The notes under the pieces were generated by a model. The model had not been told where the DNA came from and made no database searches. It saw only the letters and a program-made list of their open reading frames with translations. Positions 1 through 6,222 of a DNA stretch of 11,989 nucleotides are shown here, in pieces. The number at the start of each line of letters is the position of its first letter. Positions within the stretch are counted from its first letter, which is position 1. Source of the DNA: Bacillota bacterium (GTDB lineage: Bacteria; Bacillota; Bacilli; Alicyclobacillales; Alicyclobacillaceae); the NCBI GenBank assembly GCA_021820805.1, contig JAKADF010000050.1, forward strand, positions 1 to 11,989, read 5' to 3'. Position numbers and translations under genes: made by a program.

Positions 1-29
1 CCCGCGTTCGAGTCGCGGATGGCTCACCA
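1..29 (+). tRNA. tRNA-Lys, 3' end only
   Basis: Only the T arm and the 3' acceptor half are present. The T stem is CCGCG/CGCGG around TTCGAGT, followed by ATGGCTC, discriminator A and an encoded CCA ending at 29. The acceptor half pairs with GAGCCAT, the usual 5' end of Firmicute tRNA-Lys, so Lys is the best guess. The anticodon lies outside the window. Confidence 0.75.
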
Positions 30-39
30 CATCACTTTT

Positions 40-122
40 GCGGGTGTGGCGGAATTGGCAGACGCACCAGACTTAGGATCTGGCGGGCAACCGTGGGGGT
101 TCGAGTCCCTTCACCCGCACCA
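40..122 (+). tRNA. tRNA-Leu (anticodon UAG)
   Basis: A complete class II tRNA of 83 nt. The acceptor stem is GCGGGTG (40-46) with CACCCGC (112-118), then discriminator A and an encoded CCA. The anticodon stem CCAGA/TCTGG encloses the loop CTTAGGA, with TAG at 74-76. A short variable arm precedes the T arm GGGGGTTCGAGTCCC. It is part of a chromosomal tRNA cluster. Confidence 0.96.
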
Positions 123-147
123 TGATGGTTTTGCATTAATTTGTTAT

Positions 148-224
148 CGGAGTTTAGCGCAGCTTGGTAGCGCGCCTGCCTTGGGAGCAGGAGGTCACAG
201 GTTCGAATCCTGTAACTCCGACCA
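148..224 (+). tRNA. tRNA-Pro (anticodon UGG), likely integration site
   Basis: A complete 77-nt tRNA. The acceptor stem is CGGAGTT (148-154) with AACTCCG (214-220), then A and CCA. The anticodon stem CCTGC/GCAGG encloses CTTGGGA, with TGG at 182-184. It is the last gene of the host tRNA cluster. The next gene is an integrase reading toward it, so the 3' part of this tRNA is the probable attachment (att) site. The gene is intact, as expected when the element restores the tRNA 3' end on insertion. The att core cannot be defined without the other element end. Confidence 0.96.
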
Positions 225-228
225 GTCA

Positions 229-252
229 AACCGCACTGTTGTGCGGTTTTTT
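229..252 (+). terminator. Rho-independent terminator of the tRNA cluster
   Basis: An 8-bp perfect stem, AACCGCAC (229-236) with GTGCGGTT (241-248), has a TGTT loop and runs into T's. It starts 5 nt after the CCA of tRNA-Pro. Whether the copy seen is chromosomal or brought by the element depends on where the att core ends. Confidence 0.9.
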
Positions 253-277
253 GTTTGCTTTGAAATCGACAAAAATT

Positions 278-300
278 GAGCGCTACAAATGAGCTACAAA
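278..300 (-). repeat. Tandem TTTGTAGC repeats beside integrase (candidate arm sites)
   Basis: Read on the minus strand just past the integrase stop codon, TTTGTAGCTCA is followed directly by TTTGTAGCGCT, so the shared octamer repeats with an 11-bp period. Short direct repeats between an integrase gene and its tRNA are typical arm-type sites for tyrosine recombinases. The octamer also equals half of the operator seen at 3792-4130, so the element's repressor might bind here as well. Confidence 0.45.
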
Positions 301-301
301 A

Positions 302-1435
302 CTAATGTTCTATTGGTTTGCTGAGGATATCTTTGAGCTTGTCCGCGGCCTGACGTTGCATGTTTTCCGTCACGTGGGCATACACATTTGCCGTTGTTCC
401 TATGGAAGCATGACCTAAGCGTTCGGATACAACTTTCAAAGGCACGTTTGCTTCCAGTAATAAAGTTGCATGCGTGTGACGTAAATCGTGGAAGCTGACG
501 TGAGGTAAATTCAATTTTCGAACTGCCTTAGCCAATTGTCGTGAAAAGCTAGATGGATCAGGCAAGCTGCCGTCAATATTTGTTAGTATATAATTTTCTA
601 CAGTCCATACAGTTGCGCTTTGCTCTGCTCGTTCCTTCTGCTCAGATTTCCAATTCTGTAACGCTGTCAATACATCGTCATCTATGACGATGGGACGCAC
701 AGATCCAGCTGTCTTCGTCTTTCCAATTAAATCTTTCCCATCCCTTCGCTGCCTCGCCTGGACAATTCGTAGGACCCCATGGTCCCAATCCACGTTTGAC
801 CAGGTTAGCCCGCATAGCTCGCCTCTACGCATACCTGTAAAAACTGATAAATAAACCGCCATATGTAACATGGGGGAATGTTGCGAAAGATATTCCAGTA
901 ATTGAATTACATGTTCGCTGTGCAAAGTTTCCCTTCGGTCAATATGGTTTGATGGAGCATCTACCTGACTTATTGGGTTTCTTGCTAGCAATCCTCTCTT
1001 TACGGCTCGGTTTAACGCTGTACGCAAAACGCGGTGGACGCGATGCACCGAAGACGATGCGATTCCGGATTTAGCTATTGTCTGATACATCTTTTCGATG
1101 TGATAATGATCTAATTTGTTCAATTTGATCGAGCCAATAAGTGGAACGATCCATCGTTCCACTGTATACTGGTACGTTTCAGCTGTCCGAGGAGCTCGTG
1201 ACTGATTTATTGACTTTAGCCATTCAAGAAGATATGACTCTGTGGTAAGTTTCGACATGACTATCTCTCCGGAGTCGATTTCGGCTAAATCTTTGCGAAG
1301 GGCCTCTGCCGCTGCTGCTTTCGTTTCAAATCCGCTTCTCCAGCGTTGGGGATATTTTCCTTTAACAGGATCAAAGGGCATACTAATAACATAGGCCCAT
1401 TTGCCATTTCGCCGAATCACGCGTCCCGTTGCCAT
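302..1435 (-). CDS. int: Tyrosine recombinase / integrase
   Basis: A 377-aa phage/ICE-type integrase that would insert and excise the element at the neighbouring tRNA-Pro gene. The N-terminal ~60 residues look like the arm-binding domain (GKWAYVISMPFDP, then a stretch ending ...LAEIDSGEIV). A SAM-like core-binding domain follows at about 65-160, and the catalytic domain at about 170-360. The visible catalytic set is R203 (TGMRRGEL), H316 and R319 (HDLRH), H342 (LGHAS) and nucleophile Y352 (VYAHV). A lysine near 241 fits the beta-hairpin lysine. The length is normal for the family and all key residues are present, so it is probably active. ATG at 1435 is preceded by AGGGGG at good spacing. The gene is codirectional with, but separated from, the immunity operon upstream, and a degenerate operator-like sequence sits in its leader (1458-1476). 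Confidence 0.96.
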   Translation of the reverse strand: MATGRVIRRNGKWAYVISMPFDPVKGKYPQRWRSGFETKAAAAEALRKDLAEIDSGEIVMSKLTTESYLLEWLKSINQSRAPRTAETYQYTVERWIVPLIGSIKLNKLDHYHIEKMYQTIAKSGIASSSVHRVHRVLRTALNRAVKRGLLARNPISQVDAPSNHIDRRETLHSEHVIQLLEYLSQHSPMLHMAVYLSVFTGMRRGELCGLTWSNVDWDHGVLRIVQARQRRDGKDLIGKTKTAGSVRPIVIDDDVLTALQNWKSEQKERAEQSATVWTVENYILTNIDGSLPDPSSFSRQLAKAVRKLNLPHVSFHDLRHTHATLLLEANVPLKVVSERLGHASIGTTANVYAHVTENMQRQAADKLKDILSKPIEH

Positions 1436-1521
1436 TATGCAACCCCCTAATTGGTAAAATTAACGTATCGCTGCGTGGATGAATAATGGCCCTTTTATCG
1501 CACGAATGGGCGCATATATTC

Positions 1522-1977
1522 TCAATGACGTAAAATTAAGTGCTCGAAAATCTGGAGCCTCTTGGAGGCAAAAGAAAGGGGAACACGAAAATGTTGGGAT
1601 ACCTCAACAATACACTGTTGGCGACCAATGCCGGGAACAATCATTGACTCGATTTCCTCTGTAGGTACTAGCAAATAAAGGGCAAATGCCCAAGCTTGAG
1701 TTTCTTGATAATCAGTCCAAAGTTTGGGGAAAAGCATCTGATTACCCTCATGTAATACATAATGTCCGATCTCATGAGCACAATCAATGTGCCGGTGAAA
1801 CTCATCTTTTCGTTCGTCCACGACGATATAGGCCCTACCTGACTCAGAGAAAAGGACAGATGGGCTCCTTTCATCTAGAACTTCAATACGTAATCTTTGA
1901 GCAATTACCCATGGATCGACGGGAATATGACCGTTCCCTAAAGCGCGAATCTGTTTAGCGCATTCCTCGATATTCAA
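1522..1977 (-). CDS. immA: ImmA/IrrE-type zinc metalloprotease (anti-repressor)
   Basis: A 151-aa protein from a TTG start at 1977. The Shine-Dalgarno AGGGG lies 6 nt upstream, whereas the longer ATG reading at 2040 has none. The zinc motif HEIGH is at residues 68-72 and a downstream YQETQAWAFALYLLVP segment (about 90-105) holds a candidate third ligand (E92). This is the ImmA/IrrE arrangement. In ICEBs1 and many Gram-positive prophages, ImmA cleaves the cognate XRE repressor to induce the element. Here the repressor is encoded upstream on the same strand with a nuclease gene in between, instead of the usual adjacent pair. A LexA-type box lies 16-29 nt upstream of the start, so SOS induction is likely. 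The substrate is an inference from context. Confidence 0.9.
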   Translation of the reverse strand: MNIEECAKQIRALGNGHIPVDPWVIAQRLRIEVLDERSPSVLFSESGRAYIVVDERKDEFHRHIDCAHEIGHYVLHEGNQMLFPKLWTDYQETQAWAFALYLLVPTEEIESMIVPGIGRQQCIVEVSQHFRVPLSFASKRLQIFEHLILRH

Positions 1978-1992
1978 AAAACCACCCCTAGT

Positions 1993-2006
1993 AGAACGTA
2001 TGTTCT
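1993..2006 (-). promoter_or_regulatory. LexA/DinR-type SOS box upstream of immA
   Basis: On the minus strand the sequence is AGAACATACGTTCT, a GAAC-N4-GTTC palindrome that matches 12 of 14 positions of the Bacillus LexA consensus CGAACRNRYGTTYC. It lies 16 nt upstream of the TTG start, where a promoter -10 or transcription start would fall. A perfect TATAAT (2048-2053 on the minus strand) is further upstream but has no good -35. The palindrome is seen directly; LexA control is inferred. Confidence 0.7.
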
Positions 2007-2066
2007 TGTATACTCCAAAGAAAATAGGGATTTCTCCCATGGGGCATATTATACATTATTTTATAT

Positions 2067-2777
2067 TTACCTTCTATGTAACTTTCTGAGATTTCGGTTG
2101 GCTTGCCATTTGGGCCAGTTAGAAAGCTTATGTACCAGGAGTCCGCCATGCCAATATTCCATTCTTCTGTCTTCGGCTTCTTTTCTAGCCTGAGGGGTAA
2201 TATCATTGCTGGTGACTACCATAGCAAAATGACAAGATGGATTGGGATTCATCCTGGCGGAATGAGTCCCACGTATAATTTCGGGCCCGACGGGGCCGAA
2301 GTTCCAATGTTTTGCTTGAACTGCTGTCCTGTATCCCTTTTTATCCGTAAGGATGAGATCTACCCCGCCGTCTCCTGTGCGGCCAGTCTCTTCTACTTCG
2401 AATCCATGATCGCGAAAATATAGAGCCAAGAGACGCTCAAATTCATAGGGGTTTAATTTTTTTAGAGGAGTATTTAGAATTACATCGTCTGCGCGCACGG
2501 ATCGACCTGTTGGAGTAGGTGAATTTGATTTTTGCTTAGCATTGTTTTTTGGAGAGGACACAGTGTTTTTTGAGGACTTCAGAGATAATATCATGCGACT
2601 TAAAACAATTCCCACGAAAAAAATTGCGAGGCCAACTATAATCGATACCGGCCATGATTGCGTCTGAGTATGAACCCAAAAGATGCTTAAGAAACCAGCA
2701 CCCAGACCAAGATCGAATGGAACTTCGGCCATCTTATTGATTTCTCTATTGCTTGTCCTTTTCGATCTCTCCGCCAT
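2067..2777 (-). CDS. Membrane-anchored Mrr-like restriction endonuclease-fold protein
   Basis: A 236-aa protein. Residues 1-20 are polar and basic. Two hydrophobic segments (about 22-36 and 43-64) make a membrane hairpin, a low-complexity linker follows (about 66-95), and a C-terminal Mrr_cat-like nuclease domain occupies about 104-220. Nuclease marks are the helix NPYEFERLLALYF (109-121), TGDGGVDL with the metal-binding D140, and VQAKHW with Q154-x-K156, i.e. the PD-(D/E)xK site with its usual Mrr variant. Mrr proteins cut modified or foreign DNA. The membrane tether suggests surveillance of incoming DNA, but this is inference. ATG at 2777 has AAGGGGGAG 7 nt upstream and lies 32 nt inside the repressor gene, so the two are translationally linked. 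Its place between repressor and protease suggests expression in the integrated state. Confidence 0.85.
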   Translation of the reverse strand: MAERSKRTSNREINKMAEVPFDLGLGAGFLSIFWVHTQTQSWPVSIIVGLAIFFVGIVLSRMILSLKSSKNTVSSPKNNAKQKSNSPTPTGRSVRADDVILNTPLKKLNPYEFERLLALYFRDHGFEVEETGRTGDGGVDLILTDKKGYRTAVQAKHWNFGPVGPEIIRGTHSARMNPNPSCHFAMVVTSNDITPQARKEAEDRRMEYWHGGLLVHKLSNWPKWQANRNLRKLHRR

Positions 2778-3771
2778 CTATTTGCTCCCCCTTGCGGTTT
2801 TTCTTGATCGATCTCCAGATTTCTAAGAGCATTCGCTTGTCTTCCAAGGATGCACTGGCATAATCGCTGAACATCAGCATGGTTTCAGGATCGTTGGATA
2901 ACTCTTTGAGGATGTGATCTTCCTCAGATAGGGATGGTTCAGTGATGCGCTCCCCCGTTTGAGGGTCGTATTGATCATAGTCAAAGCAAGAATATGATGC
3001 GGCCTCAAATAAGTCCTTAATTGGAAGCCATAAAACACCCGACAATTTAAAAAGTACTTGAGCATCATTAGTTACTTGCCAGGATTTATCTTTATCTACG
3101 AGTTCGTTAATATCTAGTCCAATACTCTCAATAATCTTTTCATTTGGCACATCAGAATTATCAAGCATGTAAATAATTGAAGAGTGAAAATAATGAACCC
3201 ATTTTTCTGCTGATTTTACTTTGCTCATTCCAAATACATAGTCAACAGACACTCTAAAGAACTTAGTAAGTGTCTCTACATGCCTCCGATCTGGCAAATA
3301 CAATGCTCCTGGGGATTCATAACGGATAATAGCTAGCCATGGTACAGAGGTTTTTTGCGATAATTCATCCGGCGTGAGTCCCGAGTCCAATCTCAATGTT
3401 CTAAGAATTCTTCCAAATTCGGATACAATCCGTTGCAATACCTCGGCGCGTTCTTTATTATTCGGCAGATATACCAAGAAGCTACGAGGCGATTTCCTTA
3501 ATTCTGTATCCACATCAAATAGATATGAAAGATCTCCCGATAGAGTTGGCTCGGTTCGGACCTGTTCATTAGATTTATCTGTGCGGCCTAAAAGATAATC
3601 AAGTGAAACCTCGAATAGAGTAGCAAGTTTAATCAGGGTAGCATTGTCGGGTTCACGTTTATTAATTTCATAATGAGCATAAGTCCCTCTACTAATGCCA
3701 ACTTTGTTAGCAACATCTTGTTGAGTCCACCTGTTTTTGGCTCTCATTGCCGATAGACGATCTCCGAGCAT
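2746..3771 (-). CDS. Multi-HTH XRE-family repressor (ImmR/CI-like)
   Basis: A 341-aa regulator and the likely master repressor of the element. Residues 1-65 are a classical XRE helix-turn-helix (WTQQDVANKVGISRGTYAHYE ending in SLDYLLGRTDK). Residues ~115-184 are a second, diverged copy (GLTPDELSQKTSVPWLAIIRYE ending in SVDYVFGMSK). Residues ~195-260 have the same spacing of hydrophobics and may be a third, degenerate copy (ending IKDLFEAAS). The C-terminal tail, DPETMLMFSDYASASLEDKR and then a basic helix, is of the kind found in phage/ICE repressors. GGTGAGGTGA precedes the ATG. Divergent from a Cro-like gene, with palindromic operators between them. It is the presumed substrate of the ImmA-like protease. 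Typical ImmR proteins are about 110-130 aa with one HTH, so this one is much enlarged. Confidence 0.88.
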   Translation of the reverse strand: MLGDRLSAMRAKNRWTQQDVANKVGISRGTYAHYEINKREPDNATLIKLATLFEVSLDYLLGRTDKSNEQVRTEPTLSGDLSYLFDVDTELRKSPRSFLVYLPNNKERAEVLQRIVSEFGRILRTLRLDSGLTPDELSQKTSVPWLAIIRYESPGALYLPDRRHVETLTKFFRVSVDYVFGMSKVKSAEKWVHYFHSSIIYMLDNSDVPNEKIIESIGLDINELVDKDKSWQVTNDAQVLFKLSGVLWLPIKDLFEAASYSCFDYDQYDPQTGERITEPSLSEEDHILKELSNDPETMLMFSDYASASLEDKRMLLEIWRSIKKNRKGEQIDGGEIEKDKQ

Positions 3772-3791
3772 ATTACTTCACCTCACCAATA

Positions 3792-3810
3792 TTGTAGCCT
3801 ATCGCTACGA
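3792..3810. promoter_or_regulatory. Operator O1 overlapping the leftward promoter
   Basis: TTGTAGCC-TAT-CGCTACGA, an imperfect 19-bp palindrome matching O3 at all but two outer/inner positions. On the minus strand it overlaps a good -10 (TACAAT, opposite 3791-3796) for the repressor gene; the -35 is weak (TTTCAT, 16 bp away). This suggests autoregulation of the repressor. Confidence 0.7.
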
Positions 3811-3846
3811 CAATGAAATAAAAGTAGCAATAAAGTACAAATACTC

Positions 3847-3875
3847 TTGACTTGTAGCGAATCGTTACGCATAAT
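3847..3875 (+). promoter_or_regulatory. Rightward early promoter containing operator O2
   Basis: The -35 box TTGACT (3847-3852) is separated by exactly 17 bp from the -10 box CATAAT (3870-3875). It reads into the Cro-like gene 46 nt downstream. The spacer holds the operator TTGTAGCG-AAT-CGTTACGC (3852-3870), so a bound repressor would block RNA polymerase. A further half site, GCTACAA, follows at 3898-3904. Confidence 0.8.
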
Positions 3876-3920
3876 AAAACCATTCAGTCGCATATTGCTA
3901 CAAAGAGAGGAGGATTAAAC

Positions 3921-4148
3921 ATGATAAGAAAGTGGCTAATTGACATTAGACTTCAAAAGGGATTAACTGCCGAACAAGTTGCCCTTGGAGTGGGAGTTCA
4001 TCGTGTATATGTGACGCAAATTGAAAATGGATCTAGGAGACCTAGCGTTCCAGTAGCAAAACGATATGCAGATTTTTTGGGATTCAATTGGACCCTTTTT
4101 TTTGAAGACAATTGTAGCGATACGCTACAAAGTCCGTTTTCCGCTTAG
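3921..4148 (+). CDS. Small XRE-family regulator (Cro-like)
   Basis: A 75-aa protein that is almost entirely one XRE helix-turn-helix domain: IRLQKGLTAEQVALGVGVHR, then VYVTQIENGSRRPSVPVAKR, then a tail with FNWTLFFED. This compact form is common as the Cro or early regulator opposite the main repressor in Gram-positive phages and ICEs. Its start is well set by GAGGAGG upstream of ATG 3921. It is the first gene of the rightward transcript from the O2 promoter. An exact copy of the shared operator (O3) lies inside its last codons, so it may feed back on downstream expression. Confidence 0.88.
   Translation: MIRKWLIDIRLQKGLTAEQVALGVGVHRVYVTQIENGSRRPSVPVAKRYADFLGFNWTLFFEDNCSDTLQSPFSA
4112..4130. 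promoter_or_regulatory. Operator O3, perfect palindrome inside the Cro-like gene
   Basis: TTGTAGCG-ATA-CGCTACAA is an exact 8-bp inverted repeat around 3 bp and is the best copy of the family. It sits between a moderate -35 (TTGAAG, 4102-4107) and -10 (TACAAA, 4126-4131) with an 18-bp spacer, mirroring the O2 layout, so it may control a second rightward promoter. Confidence 0.7.
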
Positions 4149-4206
4149 TCGCAATTATTAAATTCGATGAATTTTGTTTAGACCCTTTAGTTTGGAGGTT
4201 AAAACC

Positions 4207-4365
4207 TTGACTAACAATCAAGCAGAAGCTTATGCCAAGCGTGCTCTTAAGGAGTTCAAGATCCCACCAAAAATGATCGAGCAAATATTGAATGAAATGC
4301 GCTATCTGTTTGACACCGTGGATGAAGTAACAATTTGTCGGCGTGAATTTGGGTGTGATTATTAA
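4207..4365 (+). CDS. Small protein of unknown function (52 aa)
   Basis: Uses a TTG start at 4207 with GGAGGT 7 nt upstream; an earlier in-frame TTG at 4174 has no such site. The product is helical and charged: a first helix with AEAYAKRALKEF, a second IEQILNEMRYLFDTVDEV, and a C-terminal tail with two cysteines. I do not recognise a named family, although the AYAKxAL...YLFD pattern resembles small early genes in Firmicute phages. It lies in the early operon between the Cro-like gene and an excisionase-like gene. Confidence 0.6.
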   Translation: MTNNQAEAYAKRALKEFKIPPKMIEQILNEMRYLFDTVDEVTICRREFGCDY

Positions 4366-4406
4366 TAGCCTGCACATATCCAATGACGAAAGGAAGTAGA
4401 CAATTC

Positions 4407-4736
4407 ATGGATGAAACTCGTCTCCGGCAATTGATTCGCGAAGAGTTTATGCGCATTCTCTTGTCCGGCTCTCAACCCGTACAAGAAGCCGTTTCAGATG
4501 ATAAAGCTGCCTATCACGACTGGCCTCCGGTTATGGGACCAGCAGATATCGCGAAGATTCTTCATATCGGCATTTCAACAGCACGTGAACTCATGCGCAG
4601 AAATGACTTTCCCGCCATACAAAAGACACCAACGCGCCGCGTGGTTTTACGTAAATCATTTGAGGAATGGTTAGAGCGATCGGAAAGAGGACAACATTTT
4701 GCATTGCATAGTGATCAGAGAGCGATCGGGCGTTGA
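4407..4736 (+). CDS. Excisionase-like HTH (MerR/HTH_17 type) protein
   Basis: 109 aa from ATG 4407, which has AAAGGAAG about 10 nt upstream; an in-frame ATG at 4383 lacks a ribosome site. Residues 1-20 form a charged helix, and 42-91 form a winged-helix DNA-binding domain (GPADIAKILHIGISTARELM, then FPAIQ, then RRVVLRKSFEEWLE). This is the helix_turn_helix_17 / excisionase fold. Proteins of this type act as recombination directionality factors or as regulators. The place in the early rightward operon of an element with a tyrosine integrase makes Xis a reasonable guess. The N-terminal extension is longer than in minimal Xis proteins. A transcription regulator role is the main alternative. Confidence 0.72.
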   Translation: MDETRLRQLIREEFMRILLSGSQPVQEAVSDDKAAYHDWPPVMGPADIAKILHIGISTARELMRRNDFPAIQKTPTRRVVLRKSFEEWLERSERGQHFALHSDQRAIGR

Positions 4737-4748
4737 GGTAGTTCTCGG

Positions 4749-4765
4749 GAAGGCGCATAGCCTTC
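4749..4765 (+). other. Hairpin upstream of a small gene
   Basis: GAAGGC and GCCTTC pair around GCATA. It is not followed by a T-run, so it is not a standard terminator. It lies in the 66-nt leader between the HTH gene and the 51-aa gene and may act on RNA stability or translation. Confidence 0.35.
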
Positions 4766-4802
4766 TCTTGTGGGACAAGCTCAAAAACGAGGAGGGAATA
4801 CA

Positions 4803-4958
4803 ATGCAACGCTTGCTATGTGTCGGGAAAAAAGTGAATGGAGTACTGGTTGTTTTACATGACGTTAACGGAATTGTTCGTTTGGAAACCCAATCTTTTGA
4901 AAAAAGAAAGGAGAATGACAATGCCATTTCTCATGATCAGCGGGAAATCAGCAATTGA
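4803..4958 (+). CDS. Small hypothetical protein (51 aa)
   Basis: ATG 4803 follows GAGGAGGG with normal spacing, which supports translation. The first half is hydrophobic and beta-like (RLLCVGKKVNGVLVVLHDVNG) and the second half is charged. No family is recognised. It overlaps the next gene by 38 nt, so its C-terminus is overprinted. It is a typical accessory ORF of an early phage/ICE operon, with low certainty of function. Confidence 0.5.
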   Translation: MQRLLCVGKKVNGVLVVLHDVNGIVRLETQSFEKRKENDNAISHDQREISN

Positions 4959-5199
4959 GGTGGAGAACCAGTTAAACGCCTTAGAAGCAATTTGCAATGG
5001 TATTTACAAAAACGTAGCCGGTCATATCACTAACGTGCAATTCGCTTCACGACTACAGTCTGATGATGATATGGATGTTGTTTCAACCTATGAAGTTTTG
5101 GTGCGCTATGAGGATCATTCATGGTCTAACAAGATTGCGGAACTCTTTCATAACCCAGTCATTTCCAATGAAGGGGAAGATGATTATGCCAAAGATTGA
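4921..5199 (+). CDS. Hypothetical protein (92 aa), possible partner of the AAA+ ATPase
   Basis: ATG 4921 has AAAGGAG 7 nt upstream; a competing in-frame ATG at 4915 sits too close to it. The protein begins with a short beta segment (PFLMISG), then a helix with EVENQLNALEAICNGIY, then a beta-rich part (MDVVSTYEVLVRYEDHSW), and ends in an acidic tail. The layout suggests a small alpha/beta protein. No family is recognised. Its 3' end overlaps the ATPase gene by 14 nt, so the two are translationally coupled and may work together. Confidence 0.62.
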   Translation: MPFLMISGKSAIEVENQLNALEAICNGIYKNVAGHITNVQFASRLQSDDDMDVVSTYEVLVRYEDHSWSNKIAELFHNPVISNEGEDDYAKD

Positions 5200-6121
5200 T
5201 GCTGTCGTTAATCTAATCCGTGCGATTGGTGCAAATGATCAATCTTTGATGAAGAAAATCGTTGAGCAGATGATAGCCAATGAGCGTGAGAGTAACCACA
5301 AGACATCTGCTCAAAAACTTGAGTATGCGCTCAGGAATTGGCCAATTGTATTGAAGGAACTTCCGCACAACCTAAAGAACATTGTTTGGCCAGAAACAAA
5401 CGTGCGCAAACTTAGCGAACTATTATTGGACCATTCTATTCTGTCGAGCATTGAGTTCTTGCTTCGAGAGCGAAATAGTTTTGAAAGGCTTCACGAAGCT
5501 GGACTGTCGGTACGCAAGTCAATTCTTTTGGCTGGACCACCTGGAAACGGCAAAACAAGCCTTGCATCGGCGCTTGCAAATGAGCTTGGGCTGCAATTCA
5601 TTTCAGTGAAGATGCACGGCCTAATTGACTCGCATCTAGGAGAGAGTGGCAGAAATATCGGCCAAGTATTTGATTTTGCGTCAACCAACGAGTGTCTCTT
5701 GTTTATTGATGAGATTGACGCCATCGGCTCCAAAAGGGGTGGAAACAACGGAGCAGAAAAAGAGTACAACAACATCGTCACGATCCTGCTCGCCAATATG
5801 GATAGATTACCTGATTCGTGCCTGCTCATTGCCGCCACTAATATGCCAGATGCAATAGATCCAGCTATTCGACGACGGTTTGATCTGAAAGTCTGGCTCA
5901 ATAGTCCGAATGATGCGCAGATCGAAAGGTATATAAGTCAATACGAAAACTGTCGACGCATCAATTTTGAAATACCTATTGAAGACATGGTGACATCGTT
6001 GCACGGAAAACCGTGGTCTGAAATCGAACTTGTCTGCATGGATCAGCACAAGAAGCAAATTCTTGGCGAGCAAGTGATGACCTCAGATTGGATCGGCAGA
6101 CATCAAGAACTTGCAATTTGA
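5186..6121 (+). CDS. AAA+ family ATPase
   Basis: 311 aa from ATG 5186, after AAGGGGA. A helical N-terminal region (1-105) precedes one classical AAA module: Walker A GPPGNGKT (117-124), Walker B LLFIDEID (171-178), sensor 1 AATN (216-219) and an arginine-finger segment IRRRFD (228-233). The sequence is closest in style to FtsH/SpoVK/Cdc48-type AAA modules, but no protease domain is fused. Such stand-alone AAA proteins on mobile elements are sometimes paired with subtilisin-like proteases or act as remodelers. No such partner is visible here. The 14-nt overlap with the preceding 92-aa gene points to that product as the likely partner. Its role in this element is unknown; maturation, remodelling of replication complexes or defence are all possible. 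Confidence 0.88.
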   Translation: MPKIDAVVNLIRAIGANDQSLMKKIVEQMIANERESNHKTSAQKLEYALRNWPIVLKELPHNLKNIVWPETNVRKLSELLLDHSILSSIEFLLRERNSFERLHEAGLSVRKSILLAGPPGNGKTSLASALANELGLQFISVKMHGLIDSHLGESGRNIGQVFDFASTNECLLFIDEIDAIGSKRGGNNGAEKEYNNIVTILLANMDRLPDSCLLIAATNMPDAIDPAIRRRFDLKVWLNSPNDAQIERYISQYENCRRINFEIPIEDMVTSLHGKPWSEIELVCMDQHKKQILGEQVMTSDWIGRHQELAI

Positions 6122-6222
6122 CGTCCACCGCCGGATAGTTCCACTAAAAATCAAAGTTGCAATTTCAACATGATTTTACGAATACCCGATATTTTGAATC
6201 AGTGGTAGGTGGAGGTGAATAC

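Noticed and set aside
19..279. Open frames on both strands across the tRNA cluster
   Set aside because: They overlap three well-formed tRNA structures and the terminator; no ribosome site or protein family supports them.
1978..2040. Longer N-terminus of the ImmA-like protein from ATG 2040
   Set aside because: No ribosome site precedes that ATG, and the extension would run through the LexA-type box; TTG 1977 has AGGGG at the right distance.
1686..2423. Plus-strand open frames opposite the protease and nuclease genes
   Set aside because: They are antisense shadows of the immA-like and Mrr-like genes, whose motifs (HEIGH, GDGGVD, QAK) are clear on the minus strand.
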